This document shows positions 9,206-17,947 of a stretch of 64,000 bases of DNA, piece by piece. Numbering within the stretch: position 1 is the first letter of the stretch; each line of letters starts with the position of its first letter. The stretch comes from Lachnoclostridium sp. An76. Its GTDB lineage: Bacteria; Bacillota; Clostridia; Lachnospirales; Lachnospiraceae. The notes beneath the pieces were generated by a model. It did not search any database. It saw nothing but the letters and a program-made list of their open reading frames with translations, and was not told where the DNA came from. The stretch spans positions 62,001 through 126,000 of the forward strand of contig NZ_NFHL01000007.1 of NCBI RefSeq assembly GCF_002161355.1. Direction: 5' to 3'. The translations under genes were made by a program, and so were the position numbers.

Positions 9206-11425
9206 ATGAAACGGATCCATATAAAGAAGCCGGATATCAGAGGATTTTTTACCAAGGTCAGGAATCTGAAAAAGGAAGATATCAAACGACATTTTAAAGA
9301 GAAGAAGGAGCGCAGGCAGCATATCCTGGAACAGCGCCGCAACAGCAGGTTTGCGAAAAAGATGCAGCCTGTCTATAAGTGGATGAACCGGCTGTCCCTT
9401 CCGCTGCAGTTCCTTCTTGCCTGTGTGGTCAATTTCCTGATCGAGGTGATATCCAGGCTTTCCTTTTTCGAGGCATGGGACTACCTGGTGGGGACGCCCC
9501 TTGTATTTCTTTACAATGCATTTATGATATTCGCCACGTTTTCGATCGTATATCTGGTGCGGCGGAGAGTATTTGCCAGGATCCTGATCAGTGTATTCTG
9601 GATCTTCCTGGGGATCTGCAACGGGTATCTGCTCACGAAGAGGGTGACCCCGTTTAACGCGCAGGACTTAAAGGTGCTCTCAGACGCCCTGGAGCTGACC
9701 GGGAATTACTTTAACACGTTTGAGCTTGTTATGATCATCATCGGTGTGGTTGCTCTTGTTTTCTGGGTCGTTTCCATGTGGCGCAGGGGCGGGCAGTTCC
9801 AGGGGAAAATGCACAGGATCATTGCCCTGGGCGGTGTGGCAGTCTCCTTTGGGGCCTGCCTGGTGCTGACGAATGTGGCGATCGACAAGCGCGTGATCTC
9901 CAATTATTTCGGGAATATCGCATTCGCATATGAAGATTATGGATTCCCGTACTGCTTTTCCGCCAGTCTTTTTAATACCGGAATCAATAAGCCGGCGGGA
10001 TACAGTGAGCAGACAATGGACGAGATCAGTGATCACGGAGAGCTGACGAAAAATGAGACCGGACGCTCGGCTGAGGAGCTGCCGAATATCATGTTCGTGC
10101 AGCTTGAGTCATTCTTTGACCCCACGGAAGTGGAGTGGCTGCGCTTTTCCGAGGACCCGATCCCGAACCTGAGGAAGCTGTTCAGCGAGTATTCCTCGGG
10201 GTACTTCAAGGTGCCGTCCGTGGGCGCGGGGACAGCGAATACAGAGTTCGAGGTGCTCACAGGGATGAGTATGCGTTTCTTCGGGCCGGGAGAGTACCCG
10301 TATAAGACATACGGAAAGACAAAGACGCTGGAGAGCGCGGCGTCCGCACTGACTGCCCTCGGATACGGGGCAGAGGCTCTCCACAATAACGGAGGCAACT
10401 TTTACAGCCGCGCCCAGGTGTTTAACCACATGGGATTCGACCATTATACGAGCAAGGAATTTATGAACATCCTTCAGACAACGCCGAAAGGATGGGCCAC
10501 AGATGACATCCTTGTGCCGAATATCATGGAGTCCATGGACACCACGGAAGGGCAGGATTTTGTCTTTACGATCACTGTGGAAGGACATGGAGAGTATCCC
10601 ACAGAGAAGACGCTGGAGAACCCGGAGATCATCGTGAGCGGCGTGGAAGATGAGGGAGAGCGCAATGCGTGGGAATACTATGTGAACCTGATGCATGAGA
10701 CGGATAAATTTGTCAAAGAGCTGATCGACGCCGTTGAGGCGAGGAATGAGCCGACTGTGCTCGTGTTCTACGGGGACCACCTTCCGACGATGAACCTGGA
10801 GGCAAAGGACTTAAAGAGCAAGTACCTGTACAATACGAATTACGTGATCTGGGATAATATCGGCCTGGAAAAGAAGGACGGAAACTATGCGGCGTACCAG
10901 ATCATGGCAGAGGTGTTTGACCGCCTGGATATCCATTCGGGAACCGTGTTCAATTATCACCAGGAACGCCGCCAGACAAAGAATTACCTGGCGGACCTGG
11001 AGCTCCTTCAGTATGATATCATGTACGGGGAGCAGTATGTTTACAAAGAGAGCGGGGAGCCGGTAACGGAAGGACATATGGTCATGGGCGTCAAAGACGC
11101 GGTGATCTCGGAAGTCGTAAAACAGTGGGACGGGTCATTCAGCATCTACGGCGATAATTTCACGAAGCAGAGCAAGGTTTATATAAACGGCGAGAAGCAG
11201 ACCACAAAGTTCCTGAACAATACGAGGCTGGACCTGAAAGAATCTCAGCTGAACGACGGCGATACGGTCATGGTGGCGCAGGTCGGGTCGAGCAATACGA
11301 TATTCAGGACTTCGAAAACTTACGAATACAATGGAGGCGTCCTGACGGAGGTGCCGGAGGACGAGAATGCTCCGGAGAACGGCCGCCAGGCATTCGTCAA
11401 ACAGGAAGAAGAACAGGAAGAATGA
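9206..11425 (+). CDS. LTA synthase family membrane sulfatase (phosphoglycerol transferase type)
   Basis: A 739-residue membrane protein. A basic N-terminal stretch is followed by about five membrane segments between residues 60 and 240. The extracellular sulfatase-fold domain has NIMFVQLESFFDP, VGAGTANTEFEVLTGMS with Thr343 as likely nucleophile, and VFYGDHLPTM. A C-terminal stretch of roughly 100 residues (VKQWDGSFSIYGDNFTK onward) looks like an Ig/IPT-type beta domain, which typical LtaS lacks. The family transfers glycerol phosphate from phosphatidylglycerol to a polymer or glycan; the exact product is unknown here. The stop overlaps the folC start as ATGA. Confidence 0.86.
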   Translation: MKRIHIKKPDIRGFFTKVRNLKKEDIKRHFKEKKERRQHILEQRRNSRFAKKMQPVYKWMNRLSLPLQFLLACVVNFLIEVISRLSFFEAWDYLVGTPLVFLYNAFMIFATFSIVYLVRRRVFARILISVFWIFLGICNGYLLTKRVTPFNAQDLKVLSDALELTGNYFNTFELVMIIIGVVALVFWVVSMWRRGGQFQGKMHRIIALGGVAVSFGACLVLTNVAIDKRVISNYFGNIAFAYEDYGFPYCFSASLFNTGINKPAGYSEQTMDEISDHGELTKNETGRSAEELPNIMFVQLESFFDPTEVEWLRFSEDPIPNLRKLFSEYSSGYFKVPSVGAGTANTEFEVLTGMSMRFFGPGEYPYKTYGKTKTLESAASALTALGYGAEALHNNGGNFYSRAQVFNHMGFDHYTSKEFMNILQTTPKGWATDDILVPNIMESMDTTEGQDFVFTITVEGHGEYPTEKTLENPEIIVSGVEDEGERNAWEYYVNLMHETDKFVKELIDAVEARNEPTVLVFYGDHLPTMNLEAKDLKSKYLYNTNYVIWDNIGLEKKDGNYAAYQIMAEVFDRLDIHSGTVFNYHQERRQTKNYLADLELLQYDIMYGEQYVYKESGEPVTEGHMVMGVKDAVISEVVKQWDGSFSIYGDNFTKQSKVYINGEKQTTKFLNNTRLDLKESQLNDGDTVMVAQVGSSNTIFRTSKTYEYNGGVLTEVPEDENAPENGRQAFVKQEEEQEE

Positions 11426-12705
11426 CATACCAAGAGGCAGTAAATTATATACTGGAGATCCCGAAATTCACAAAGAAAAATGACAGAGAGCACACCAGGG
11501 CTTTTCTCAGATATCTTGGGGACCCGCAGGAGCACATGAAGGTGCTCCATGTGGCGGGGACGAACGGGAAAGGCTCTGTGTGCGCGTATCTTGACGGAAT
11601 GCTCCGTTCGGAGGGAAAACGGACGGGGCTTTTTACGTCCCCGCATCTGGTGAAGATGAACGAGCGTATCGTGACCGGCGGGGAGCAGATCAGTGACGCG
11701 CAGTTCTGCGCTGTGTTCGAAAAGACGCGGAAGGCAGTAGAGAGTATGGAGGCGCAGGGGCTTGCCCATCCTACGTTTTTTGAATTTCTGTTCGGCATGG
11801 CGCTTGCGGCATTTGCGGAAGCGGGGACAGAGTATGCGGTCATTGAGACCGGGCTGGGCGGCAGGCTTGACGCCACCAGCGCGGTGGAAGACCCTGCTGT
11901 GTGTGTGATCACGTCTATTGGCCTTGACCATATGGAATACCTGGGGCATACGCTGGGCGAGATCGCCGGGGAGAAGGCGGGGATCATCCGCCCCGGCGTC
12001 CCGGTGTTCTATGCGCAGACCGCGGAGGAAAGCGACAGCGTGATCGCGCGGACCGCGGAGGAACGCGGGAGTTTCTGTAAAAAAATCGGGAAAGATGCGT
12101 ACGAAATCCTGGGAATCCGGGACAAACATATTGCATTTTCCTGTTCCAGTGCTTATTATGGTAATACCACGTGGAAATTGAACAATACCGGCATCTATCA
12201 GCCCGGCAATGCCATGCTGGCGCTGGAAGTGATGCGGTATCTTTTCGGGGAAAACGGGCATCCAGAGCGCTGGAGAGCGGTCCTGGCGGACCTGAAATGG
12301 GCGGGGCGCATGGAAGAAGTCCTGCCGGATGTATATGTGGACGGGGCGCATAATATCAGCGCTGTGGAGGCATTTACTGAGAGTGTGCCCGGAGACGGAA
12401 GGGAAAATATCATACTGTTTTCCGCTGTGCAGGAGAAAGATTATGAGAAGATGGCTGAGTGCCTCTGCCGGAAGAAGACGGCAGCGCTCTACGTGGTCAC
12501 CCATATTGACGACAGCCGGGGAGCGGCGGCGCAAAGGCTGGCAGACATTTTCAGGAAATATACGGAACAGCCGGTCATAGTGAAGGAGTCTGTGAAAGAG
12601 GCGCTCGCGTACGCACTGGATATACAGGGCGGGCGCAGGATCTACTGCCTCGGCTCCCTCTATCTGGCGGGGATGATAAAGGGATTGGTTCAGGAGGAGA
12701 GATAA
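11422..12705 (+). CDS. folC: Bifunctional folylpolyglutamate synthase / dihydrofolate synthase
   Basis: A 427-residue Mur-ligase-like enzyme that adds glutamate to dihydropteroate or folates. It shows the P-loop HVAGTNGKGSVCAYLDGML near residue 46, FTSPHLVKMNERI, and the IETGLGGRLDATSAV block typical of FolC. The C-terminal domain includes DGAHNISAVEAF. It overlaps the upstream sulfatase gene by 4 bases and is followed at once by a 44-codon gene, so the three are probably co-translated. Confidence 0.94.
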   Translation: MTYQEAVNYILEIPKFTKKNDREHTRAFLRYLGDPQEHMKVLHVAGTNGKGSVCAYLDGMLRSEGKRTGLFTSPHLVKMNERIVTGGEQISDAQFCAVFEKTRKAVESMEAQGLAHPTFFEFLFGMALAAFAEAGTEYAVIETGLGGRLDATSAVEDPAVCVITSIGLDHMEYLGHTLGEIAGEKAGIIRPGVPVFYAQTAEESDSVIARTAEERGSFCKKIGKDAYEILGIRDKHIAFSCSSAYYGNTTWKLNNTGIYQPGNAMLALEVMRYLFGENGHPERWRAVLADLKWAGRMEEVLPDVYVDGAHNISAVEAFTESVPGDGRENIILFSAVQEKDYEKMAECLCRKKTAALYVVTHIDDSRGAAAQRLADIFRKYTEQPVIVKESVKEALAYALDIQGGRRIYCLGSLYLAGMIKGLVQEER

Positions 12706-12840
12706 ATGCTGGATTTTGAAGAAGAATTAAAGAAGTTCAAGCCGAGCCTTGAAGTCGAAGAGATCGAGGATGCGGTCTATCAGGAAGACCTGTCGGATGT
12801 GACAGACCTTCTGAAACAGATCATGGACCAGAAGAAATAG
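12706..12840 (+). CDS. Small acidic protein, 44 residues, unknown function
   Basis: ATG at 12706 follows AGGAGG (spacing about 8) and the folC stop ends at the base before it, a tight coupling that supports a real gene. The peptide begins MLDFEEELKKFKPSLEVEE and ends IMDQKK. It is strongly acidic and predicted helical, with no membrane segment. I do not recognise its function. It could be a small accessory protein of the folC transcript or part of the next gene's transcript. Confidence 0.7.
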   Translation: MLDFEEELKKFKPSLEVEEIEDAVYQEDLSDVTDLLKQIMDQKK

Positions 12841-12909
12841 ATACACAGACGCGGCGGACCGGCGGGGTCCGGCCTGCGGCAACAGTTCAGAAAGATAGCG
12901 GGGATATAA

Positions 12910-14229
12910 ATGGATTACATGAAGAAGATCGTATACCACTCGAATTACTGGTATAACGATGGACTGCGGAAGGCAAAGATGCGCGACATGTCAGGGGCGG
13001 TCGCGTCGCTTAGGCGCAGCCTGCAGTTCAACAGGGAGAATATCGCGGCGAGAAATCTGCTGGGGCTTGTCTATTACGGGATCGGGGAGGTGCCGGAAGC
13101 CCTTGTGGAATGGATCATCAGCAAAAATTTAAAGGCAAGGGACAACATCGCGGACTATTACATCAAAAATGTACAGGCTTCCGCAAAGGAGCTGGAGACG
13201 ATCAACCTTGCGATCCGAAAATATAACCAGTGCCTGGCATACTGCCAGCAGAACGGGGAAGATCTGGCGGTCATCCAGCTCAAGCAGGTCATATCCGCCC
13301 ATCCGTCTTTTCTGAAGGCGTATCAGCTCCTGGCGCTGATCTACCTGCATACGGAGCAGTACCCGCATGCAAGGCAGGTCCTTCGGACCGCGCGGAAACT
13401 GGATGCGACCAATGACATCACGCTGCGCTACATGCACGAGCTGGTACAGCAGAAGGGAAGGCGCAGACGGGAGAAGAAAAAGGACGACGCGGTTGAATAC
13501 AGCCTGGGCAATGAGACCATCATACAGCCGAAGCATTCCCGGATCAGGGAGATGGCAGGGCAGCTTGCGGTGGCGAATATTTTTATCGGAGCTGCGATCG
13601 GCGCGGCGGTCATCTGGTTCCTCGTCGCACCGGCGGTGGGGCAGTCCAGGGCTGACCGGATGAATGACCAGATGAGGGAATACAGCGAGGAGATCAAATC
13701 GCTGGAAGCCCAGGTCAGCGCGCAGACAAGGACGCTGGATAATTACCGGGCTTCCGGGGAAAATGCGGAGGACGCCGCGCAGCAGACCCAGACTACGCGC
13801 GACAGCTACGAATCCCTTCTGACAGCGCAGGATCAGTATGATTCCCCGGAGTATGGGGATGCGGACGTCGCGGGGACTCTGCTCAATGTCAGCAGGGACT
13901 CTCTCGGGGCGAATGCGCAGGCGGTTTACGATGAACTGTCCGCCGCGGTCTTTCCGGGGGCGTGTGAGACCTATTTTGCCACAGGCAGCGAAGCGCTGAG
14001 CTCCGGGGACTATCAGGGAGCAGTGGACGCACTGTCCAGGGTCGTGCGGATGGACGAAGGATATAACAGCGGGCAGGCTCTGTTTAACCTGGCACAGGCA
14101 TACCAGGGCAGCGGGGACAATGCCAATGCAGCTACATATTACCAGAGAGTCGTGGAAGGTTACGCGGACTCTGAATACGCGGCAGAGGCGCAGACCAATC
14201 TGGAAGCGGTCAGCCAGGCTGCACAGTGA
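12910..14229 (+). CDS. TPR-repeat protein with one membrane segment and coiled coil
   Basis: A 439-residue protein. Residues about 1-185 are TPR helices (GAVASLRRSLQFNRENIAAR and related repeats). A basic linker RRRREKKK is followed by one membrane segment at about 220-245 (ANIFIGAAIGAAVIWFLVAP). After it come a coiled coil (EEIKSLEAQVSAQTRTL) and a second TPR pair (GDYQGAVDALSRVVRMD, GDNANAATYYQRVVEGY). Topology suggests TPR scaffolds on both faces of the membrane. The function is unknown; the family is often found beside folC or sporulation genes. A strong terminator follows. Confidence 0.75.
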   Translation: MDYMKKIVYHSNYWYNDGLRKAKMRDMSGAVASLRRSLQFNRENIAARNLLGLVYYGIGEVPEALVEWIISKNLKARDNIADYYIKNVQASAKELETINLAIRKYNQCLAYCQQNGEDLAVIQLKQVISAHPSFLKAYQLLALIYLHTEQYPHARQVLRTARKLDATNDITLRYMHELVQQKGRRRREKKKDDAVEYSLGNETIIQPKHSRIREMAGQLAVANIFIGAAIGAAVIWFLVAPAVGQSRADRMNDQMREYSEEIKSLEAQVSAQTRTLDNYRASGENAEDAAQQTQTTRDSYESLLTAQDQYDSPEYGDADVAGTLLNVSRDSLGANAQAVYDELSAAVFPGACETYFATGSEALSSGDYQGAVDALSRVVRMDEGYNSGQALFNLAQAYQGSGDNANAATYYQRVVEGYADSEYAAEAQTNLEAVSQAAQ

Positions 14230-14271
14230 AGCGGCAGGATAAAAAGAAAATTGAAAGAAAATTACGAAAGA

Positions 14272-14303
14272 AAAGGATGTGCGAAGGAGCGCATCCTTTT
14301 TTT
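14272..14303 (+). terminator. Intrinsic terminator after the TPR gene
   Basis: AAGGATGTGC pairs with GCGCATCCTT across a 6-base loop and is followed by a run of seven T. Confidence 0.85.
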
Positions 14304-14331
14304 GCACGTACAATTCGAACAATTTGAGCAA

Positions 14332-14348
14332 AAGGGGTCAGACCCCTT
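14332..14348. repeat. Short palindrome with GGGGTCAGACCCC core
   Basis: AAGGGGTCAGACCCCTT is perfectly palindromic around its central base and lies 33 bp before the spoIIAA start. The same core recurs in the hairpin at 63202-63268, and a related one (GGGGTCGGAGG / CCTCCGACCCC) in the hairpin at 36069-36158. Confidence 0.65.
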
Positions 14349-14381
14349 CTGGGAAGGAGCTGCCCCATGAGGAGGAGTAGC

Positions 14382-14696
14382 ATGAAATATCAGGTGCAGG
14401 AGAACTGCCTTACCATCTATCTGCCCCGCGAAGTGGACCACCACAACGCGGAGGAGATCCGGCGGGAGGCAGATGCGGTAATTGACCGGAACCACATTAA
14501 GTATGTGATCTTTGATTTTGAGAAGACAGACTTTATGGACAGTTCCGGGATAGGGGTGATCATGGGAAGATATAAGACGATCTGCCTGATCGGAGGAGAG
14601 GTCTGGGCAGTCCACGCGAACGCGAGGATAAAGAAGATACTGACGCTTTCAGGCGTAACAAAAATAATGCAGATATATGAGGAGGATGCGGTATGA
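14382..14696 (+). CDS. spoIIAA: Anti-sigma F factor antagonist SpoIIAA
   Basis: A 104-residue STAS-domain protein that frees sigma-F by binding SpoIIAB in the forespore. The DSSGIG motif near residues 53-58 holds the serine phosphorylated by SpoIIAB. I chose the ATG at 14382 because GGAGGAG lies 7 bases upstream. It is the first gene of the conserved sigma-F operon and overlaps spoIIAB by 4 bases. Confidence 0.94.
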   Translation: MKYQVQENCLTIYLPREVDHHNAEEIRREADAVIDRNHIKYVIFDFEKTDFMDSSGIGVIMGRYKTICLIGGEVWAVHANARIKKILTLSGVTKIMQIYEEDAV

Positions 14697-15148
14697 AAAA
14701 TACAAATGAAATGGAGATCCGGTTTGAGAGCAGGTCAGCAAACGAGGGTTTTGCGAGAGTGGCGGTGGCGTCATTCCTAACCCAGCTCAACCCTACTGTG
14801 GAGGAGGTGGCGGACGTCAAGACCGCTGTGTCAGAGGCGGTGACCAACGCGATCATCCACGGGTACGAAAATGAGATCAACAAAGTATATATCCGATGCC
14901 GTATCGAGGAGAATGTGTTTACTGTTGAGGTGTGCGATAAAGGCAGGGGCATCGAAAATGTGGAGGAGGCGATGCAGCCCATGTATACGACAAAGCCGGA
15001 GCAGGACCGGTCCGGCATGGGTTTTTCCTTTATGGAAGCCTTTATGGACAGCCTGGAGGTAGAGTCAGAGCCCGGCAGGGGGACAAGGGTGAGGATGAAG
15101 AAGGCTATCGGAAAAGGAAGGGAACTATGGACCACACGATCGCTTTGA
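14693..15148 (+). CDS. spoIIAB: Anti-sigma F factor / serine kinase SpoIIAB
   Basis: A 151-residue GHKL-type kinase that holds sigma-F inactive and phosphorylates SpoIIAA. The N box is SEAVTNAIIHGYEN, the G1 box CDKGRGIENV, and the G2 box DRSGMGFSFM. It is joined to spoIIAA by an ATGA overlap and overlaps sigF by 22 bases, which keeps the anti-sigma and sigma factor in fixed proportion. Confidence 0.94.
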   Translation: MKNTNEMEIRFESRSANEGFARVAVASFLTQLNPTVEEVADVKTAVSEAVTNAIIHGYENEINKVYIRCRIEENVFTVEVCDKGRGIENVEEAMQPMYTTKPEQDRSGMGFSFMEAFMDSLEVESEPGRGTRVRMKKAIGKGRELWTTRSL

Positions 15149-15843
15149 TACAGAGATCACACGCCGGGGATAAAGAAGCGAGAGAACAGCTTGTGGAAGA
15201 AAACGTAGGGCTCGTCTGGTGTGTCGTGAAACGTTTTTACGGCAGAGGAACAGAGGCGGAAGATTTATTCCAGATCGGGAGCATCGGGCTTCTGAAGGCG
15301 ATCGACAAATTTGACGTGTCCTATGATGTGAAATTTTCTACGTACGCAGTGCCTATGATCTCCGGGGAGATCAAGCGATTCCTCAGGGACGACGGCATGA
15401 TCAAGGTGAGCCGGTCGCTGAAAGAGCTGGCCTATAAGAGCTTTCAGGCAAGAGAGCGCCTGAATGTAAAACTGGGAAGGGAACCCGACCTGGAGGAACT
15501 ATCCGAAGAGCTGGGAGTGGAAAAGGAGGAACTCGTGCAGGCGATGGAAGCAGGCGGAGAGATCGAGTCTTTGTACCGCCCGATCCACCAGAAGGAAGGG
15601 AGCGAGATCCGCCTTCTGGATAAGATCGAAGAAAAGGAGAGGCGGGAGGATAAGCTCCTCGATCTCATGGTGTTAAAGCAGCTCCTTGAGTCTCTGGAAG
15701 CCCAGGAAAGGCAGCTGATCTACCTGCGGTATTTTGCCGACAAGACACAGTCCGAGGTGGGAAAGATGATGGGGATCTCACAGGTGCAGGTATCCCGGAT
15801 GGAGAAAAGGATCCTGCAGGACCTGAGACAGAAGGGATCTTAG
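15127..15843 (+). CDS. sigF: RNA polymerase sigma-F factor
   Basis: The first forespore-specific sigma factor, 238 residues. Region 2 is seen as EDLFQIGSIGLLKAIDKFDVSYDVKFSTYA, region 3 around KVSRSLKELAYK, and region 4 ends with TQSEVGKMMGISQVQVSRMEKRIL, a helix-turn-helix that reads the -35 element. GGAAGGGAACT before the ATG at 15127 serves as ribosome binding site inside the spoIIAB reading frame. Confidence 0.95.
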   Translation: MDHTIALIQRSHAGDKEAREQLVEENVGLVWCVVKRFYGRGTEAEDLFQIGSIGLLKAIDKFDVSYDVKFSTYAVPMISGEIKRFLRDDGMIKVSRSLKELAYKSFQARERLNVKLGREPDLEELSEELGVEKEELVQAMEAGGEIESLYRPIHQKEGSEIRLLDKIEEKERREDKLLDLMVLKQLLESLEAQERQLIYLRYFADKTQSEVGKMMGISQVQVSRMEKRILQDLRQKGS

Positions 15844-16013
15844 CCTGTCTGGCACCGGATACGGCCGGAAAAGACGGCTGTATAACGAATAAAATCCCCC
15901 AAAAACCGGATACTATACCTGACGGTATCAATTGCCGCATCCGGGAAGCGCGGCGGCAGGAGAGCGATCCTCCGGATGCAGGCATAAGTATAATGAAAGG
16001 TCAGGTGTACGGT

Positions 16014-16169
16014 ATGGAAGACGGAAGAAAAAAGATATGGATCTGCCTGCTCACAGTTGTCCTCGCGGCGGTCCTGATCGGGGTTATCTACTATTACAGC
16101 GCGCCTCAGGAACAGGGGAACGAAGGGTTCCTGATCAGGGAGCAGTGGGAGGAAACCTATGTCTTCTGA
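16014..16169 (+). CDS. Small membrane protein between sigF and spoVAA (51 residues)
   Basis: An ATG at 16014 opens a 51-residue reading frame starting MEDGRKKIWICLL. It has one membrane helix (LLTVVLAAVLIGVIYYYS) and an acidic tail ending WEETYVF. An in-frame ATG seven codons upstream (15993) is an alternative start. The stop overlaps the spoVAA start by 11 bases, as in coupled operons, which supports a real gene. I do not recognise the family. By position it would be made with the sporulation genes. Confidence 0.6.
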   Translation: MEDGRKKIWICLLTVVLAAVLIGVIYYYSAPQEQGNEGFLIREQWEETYVF

Positions 16170-16830
16170 TATGATACTTTATATTAAGGGGGACAGGGAC
16201 ACAGAGGTGACGAAGCCGGACGTCACCCTCGGGGATATCCTTTCCATGGAATGCGCGGATAAGACGGTGCTCCCGAAGATAAAGACATTAAGGATCATAA
16301 AGTTTACAAAACCAGGACAGCAGAGGTGCGTCATCTCGATCCTGCGGGTCATTGAGCGGATCCATGAGGAATACCCGCGGCTCCAGATAGAGAACATGGG
16401 GGAAACAGATATCATCGTGACCTATGAGGACCAGAAGACGCCTCCAAAGGCATGGCATATCATGAAAACTGCGTTTGTCGCGGCGGTGACCTTTTTCGGG
16501 GCTGCCTTCTCCATCATGGCATTTAATAACGACGTGGACGTGACAAAGCTGTTCGGTCAGCTCTACGAACTGGTCACAGGGCAGGAGACGGGCGGATTTA
16601 CCATACTGGAGATCACATATTCCATAGGTATTACTGCGGGGATCTTGATCTTTTTTAACCATTTCGGAAAGAAACGTTTTACCGTGGACCCAACGCCGAT
16701 GGAGGTGCAGATGCGTCTGTACGAAAACGATATCCAGACGACTCTGGCAGAGGATGCGGCGAGAAAGGGGGCGGAGCTGGATGCCGGCACAGTGGGCACA
16801 GCAGATCCTTCTGGCAGCAGTCGGACTTAG
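16159..16830 (+). CDS. spoVAA: Stage V sporulation protein AA
   Basis: A 223-residue protein resembling SpoVAA. Residues about 1-95 form a soluble domain (MILYIKGDRDTEVTKPDVTLGD onward), followed by two membrane segments (AFVAAVTFFGAAFSIMAFNN and ITYSIGITAGILIFF). In Bacillus the SpoVA proteins move Ca-dipicolinate into the spore, and spoVAA follows the sigma-F operon as it does here. AGGAGG-like GGGAGGAAACCT precedes the ATG at 16159. It overlaps spoVAB by 50 bases. Confidence 0.85.
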   Translation: MSSDMILYIKGDRDTEVTKPDVTLGDILSMECADKTVLPKIKTLRIIKFTKPGQQRCVISILRVIERIHEEYPRLQIENMGETDIIVTYEDQKTPPKAWHIMKTAFVAAVTFFGAAFSIMAFNNDVDVTKLFGQLYELVTGQETGGFTILEITYSIGITAGILIFFNHFGKKRFTVDPTPMEVQMRLYENDIQTTLAEDAARKGAELDAGTVGTADPSGSSRT

Positions 16831-17245
16831 CGCGGGGGTGGCCGCAGCAGGGGGGCTGTTTGCTTTCATTGTAGAGCTCGGCGTGGTGGCGGATTTCGCC
16901 GACCGCACCCACACAGGGGACCGGCTTCTGTTCTATGAGACAAGCGTGGCGCTGGGCGGGATCCTGGGAAATCTGTTCTATGTATTCGGGCTCGGGTCCC
17001 CGTCAGTGATGCAGCGGCTCTCGGAAGGAGCGGTATCTTCTGCGGGAAGCGGGATCCTGGGGATTTTCGGGATCTTTTCCGGGATCTTTGTCGGGTGCTG
17101 GTCCATGGCGCTGGCGGAGATATTAAATGTGTTCCCCGTATTTATGCGCCGCGCGCGGATCGTGAGGTATATTGCGGCGTTTACGATAAGCGTTGCTGTC
17201 GGGAAAGGGCTGGGAGCGGGTCTCTTTTTCTTCAGGGGATGGTAG
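16781..17245 (+). CDS. spoVAB: Stage V sporulation protein AB
   Basis: A 154-residue integral membrane protein with about four segments (AVGLSAGVAAAGGLFAFIV, a GILGIFGIFSGIFVGCWSMA segment and two more) and the NVFPVF loop typical of SpoVAB. I chose the ATG at 16781 because GGGGGCGGAG precedes it. No spoVAC, spoVAD or spoVAE follows, so the rest of the SpoVA channel must be encoded elsewhere if present. Confidence 0.83.
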   Translation: MPAQWAQQILLAAVGLSAGVAAAGGLFAFIVELGVVADFADRTHTGDRLLFYETSVALGGILGNLFYVFGLGSPSVMQRLSEGAVSSAGSGILGIFGIFSGIFVGCWSMALAEILNVFPVFMRRARIVRYIAAFTISVAVGKGLGAGLFFFRGW

Positions 17246-17341
17246 GCTGTCCTGAAATGTGTTCAGTATTGAACTTCTGCGGAAAAAATGGTAGAGTTTA
17301 CTATGGTTCTGATAAACAGAGGTTCATATACGGAGGGACAT

Positions 17342-17710
17342 ATGAGGACAGGATTAAAGATCATTTCTATCTTACAGATCATAGCAGGACTTTTTGTGGC
17401 AGGCGCGGGTGCTCTCACAGCCGCTCTTTTTGCGTCAGGCGACACGTCAGTGGGCTCGACTGTGGAGATGGTCGCGCTCAGCGTGGTGCTGTTCGTACTG
17501 GAAGGAGCGCTGGCCATCATCAGCGGAGCACTGGGACTGCGCGCTGCCAGGGATCCGGAGAAATCCATGCTGGCAGTGATCTGGGGAGGGCTGACCCTTG
17601 CCATATCCGTGTTTTCTCTTGTCACGGAAGGGGTACAGCAGATCGTTTCCTGCATTATCCCGCTGCTCTATTTCATCTTCGCGATGAATGTACGCAGGAG
17701 CAGAAAGTAA
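17342..17710 (+). CDS. Small four-helix membrane protein, unknown
   Basis: 122 residues starting MRTGLKIISILQIIAG; the ATG at 17342 has GGAGGG 6 bases upstream. Four hydrophobic helices fill nearly the whole chain, joined by short loops, and the protein ends in a basic MNVRRSRK tail. No catalytic motif is visible and I do not recognise a named family. It is monocistronic, about 100 bp after spoVAB, and closed by a terminator at 17754-17785. Confidence 0.7.
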   Translation: MRTGLKIISILQIIAGLFVAGAGALTAALFASGDTSVGSTVEMVALSVVLFVLEGALAIISGALGLRAARDPEKSMLAVIWGGLTLAISVFSLVTEGVQQIVSCIIPLLYFIFAMNVRRSRK

Positions 17711-17753
17711 CAGGAACAGGCAGCAGGAGCCGGAGACGGCTGGATCAAAAAAG

Positions 17754-17785
17754 GAGTGTCTGCATCACGCAGGCGCTCTTTTTTT
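17754..17785 (+). terminator. Intrinsic terminator
   Basis: GAGTGTCTGC and GCAGGCGCTC form a 10-bp stem with a 5-base loop, followed by seven T. Confidence 0.88.
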
Positions 17786-17947
17786 GCCCGGTACGCCTCT
17801 GCTGTGAGATGACTATTGCCCGTCAGGCAGCTTTCCCTGGGTTCCTGTGTTCAGTCTGAGGATTTGTGAACAGAATGTGAAACATCATAGAGGAATCCTG
17901 TAAAATGTGATAAAATAGGAACATTGGCGCAGAAGGGAGAGACATTT

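Noticed and set aside
12880-12890. Third copy of the 83-bp repeat suggested by AACAGTTCAG
   Set aside because: Only the first ten bases match; no pairing partner follows.
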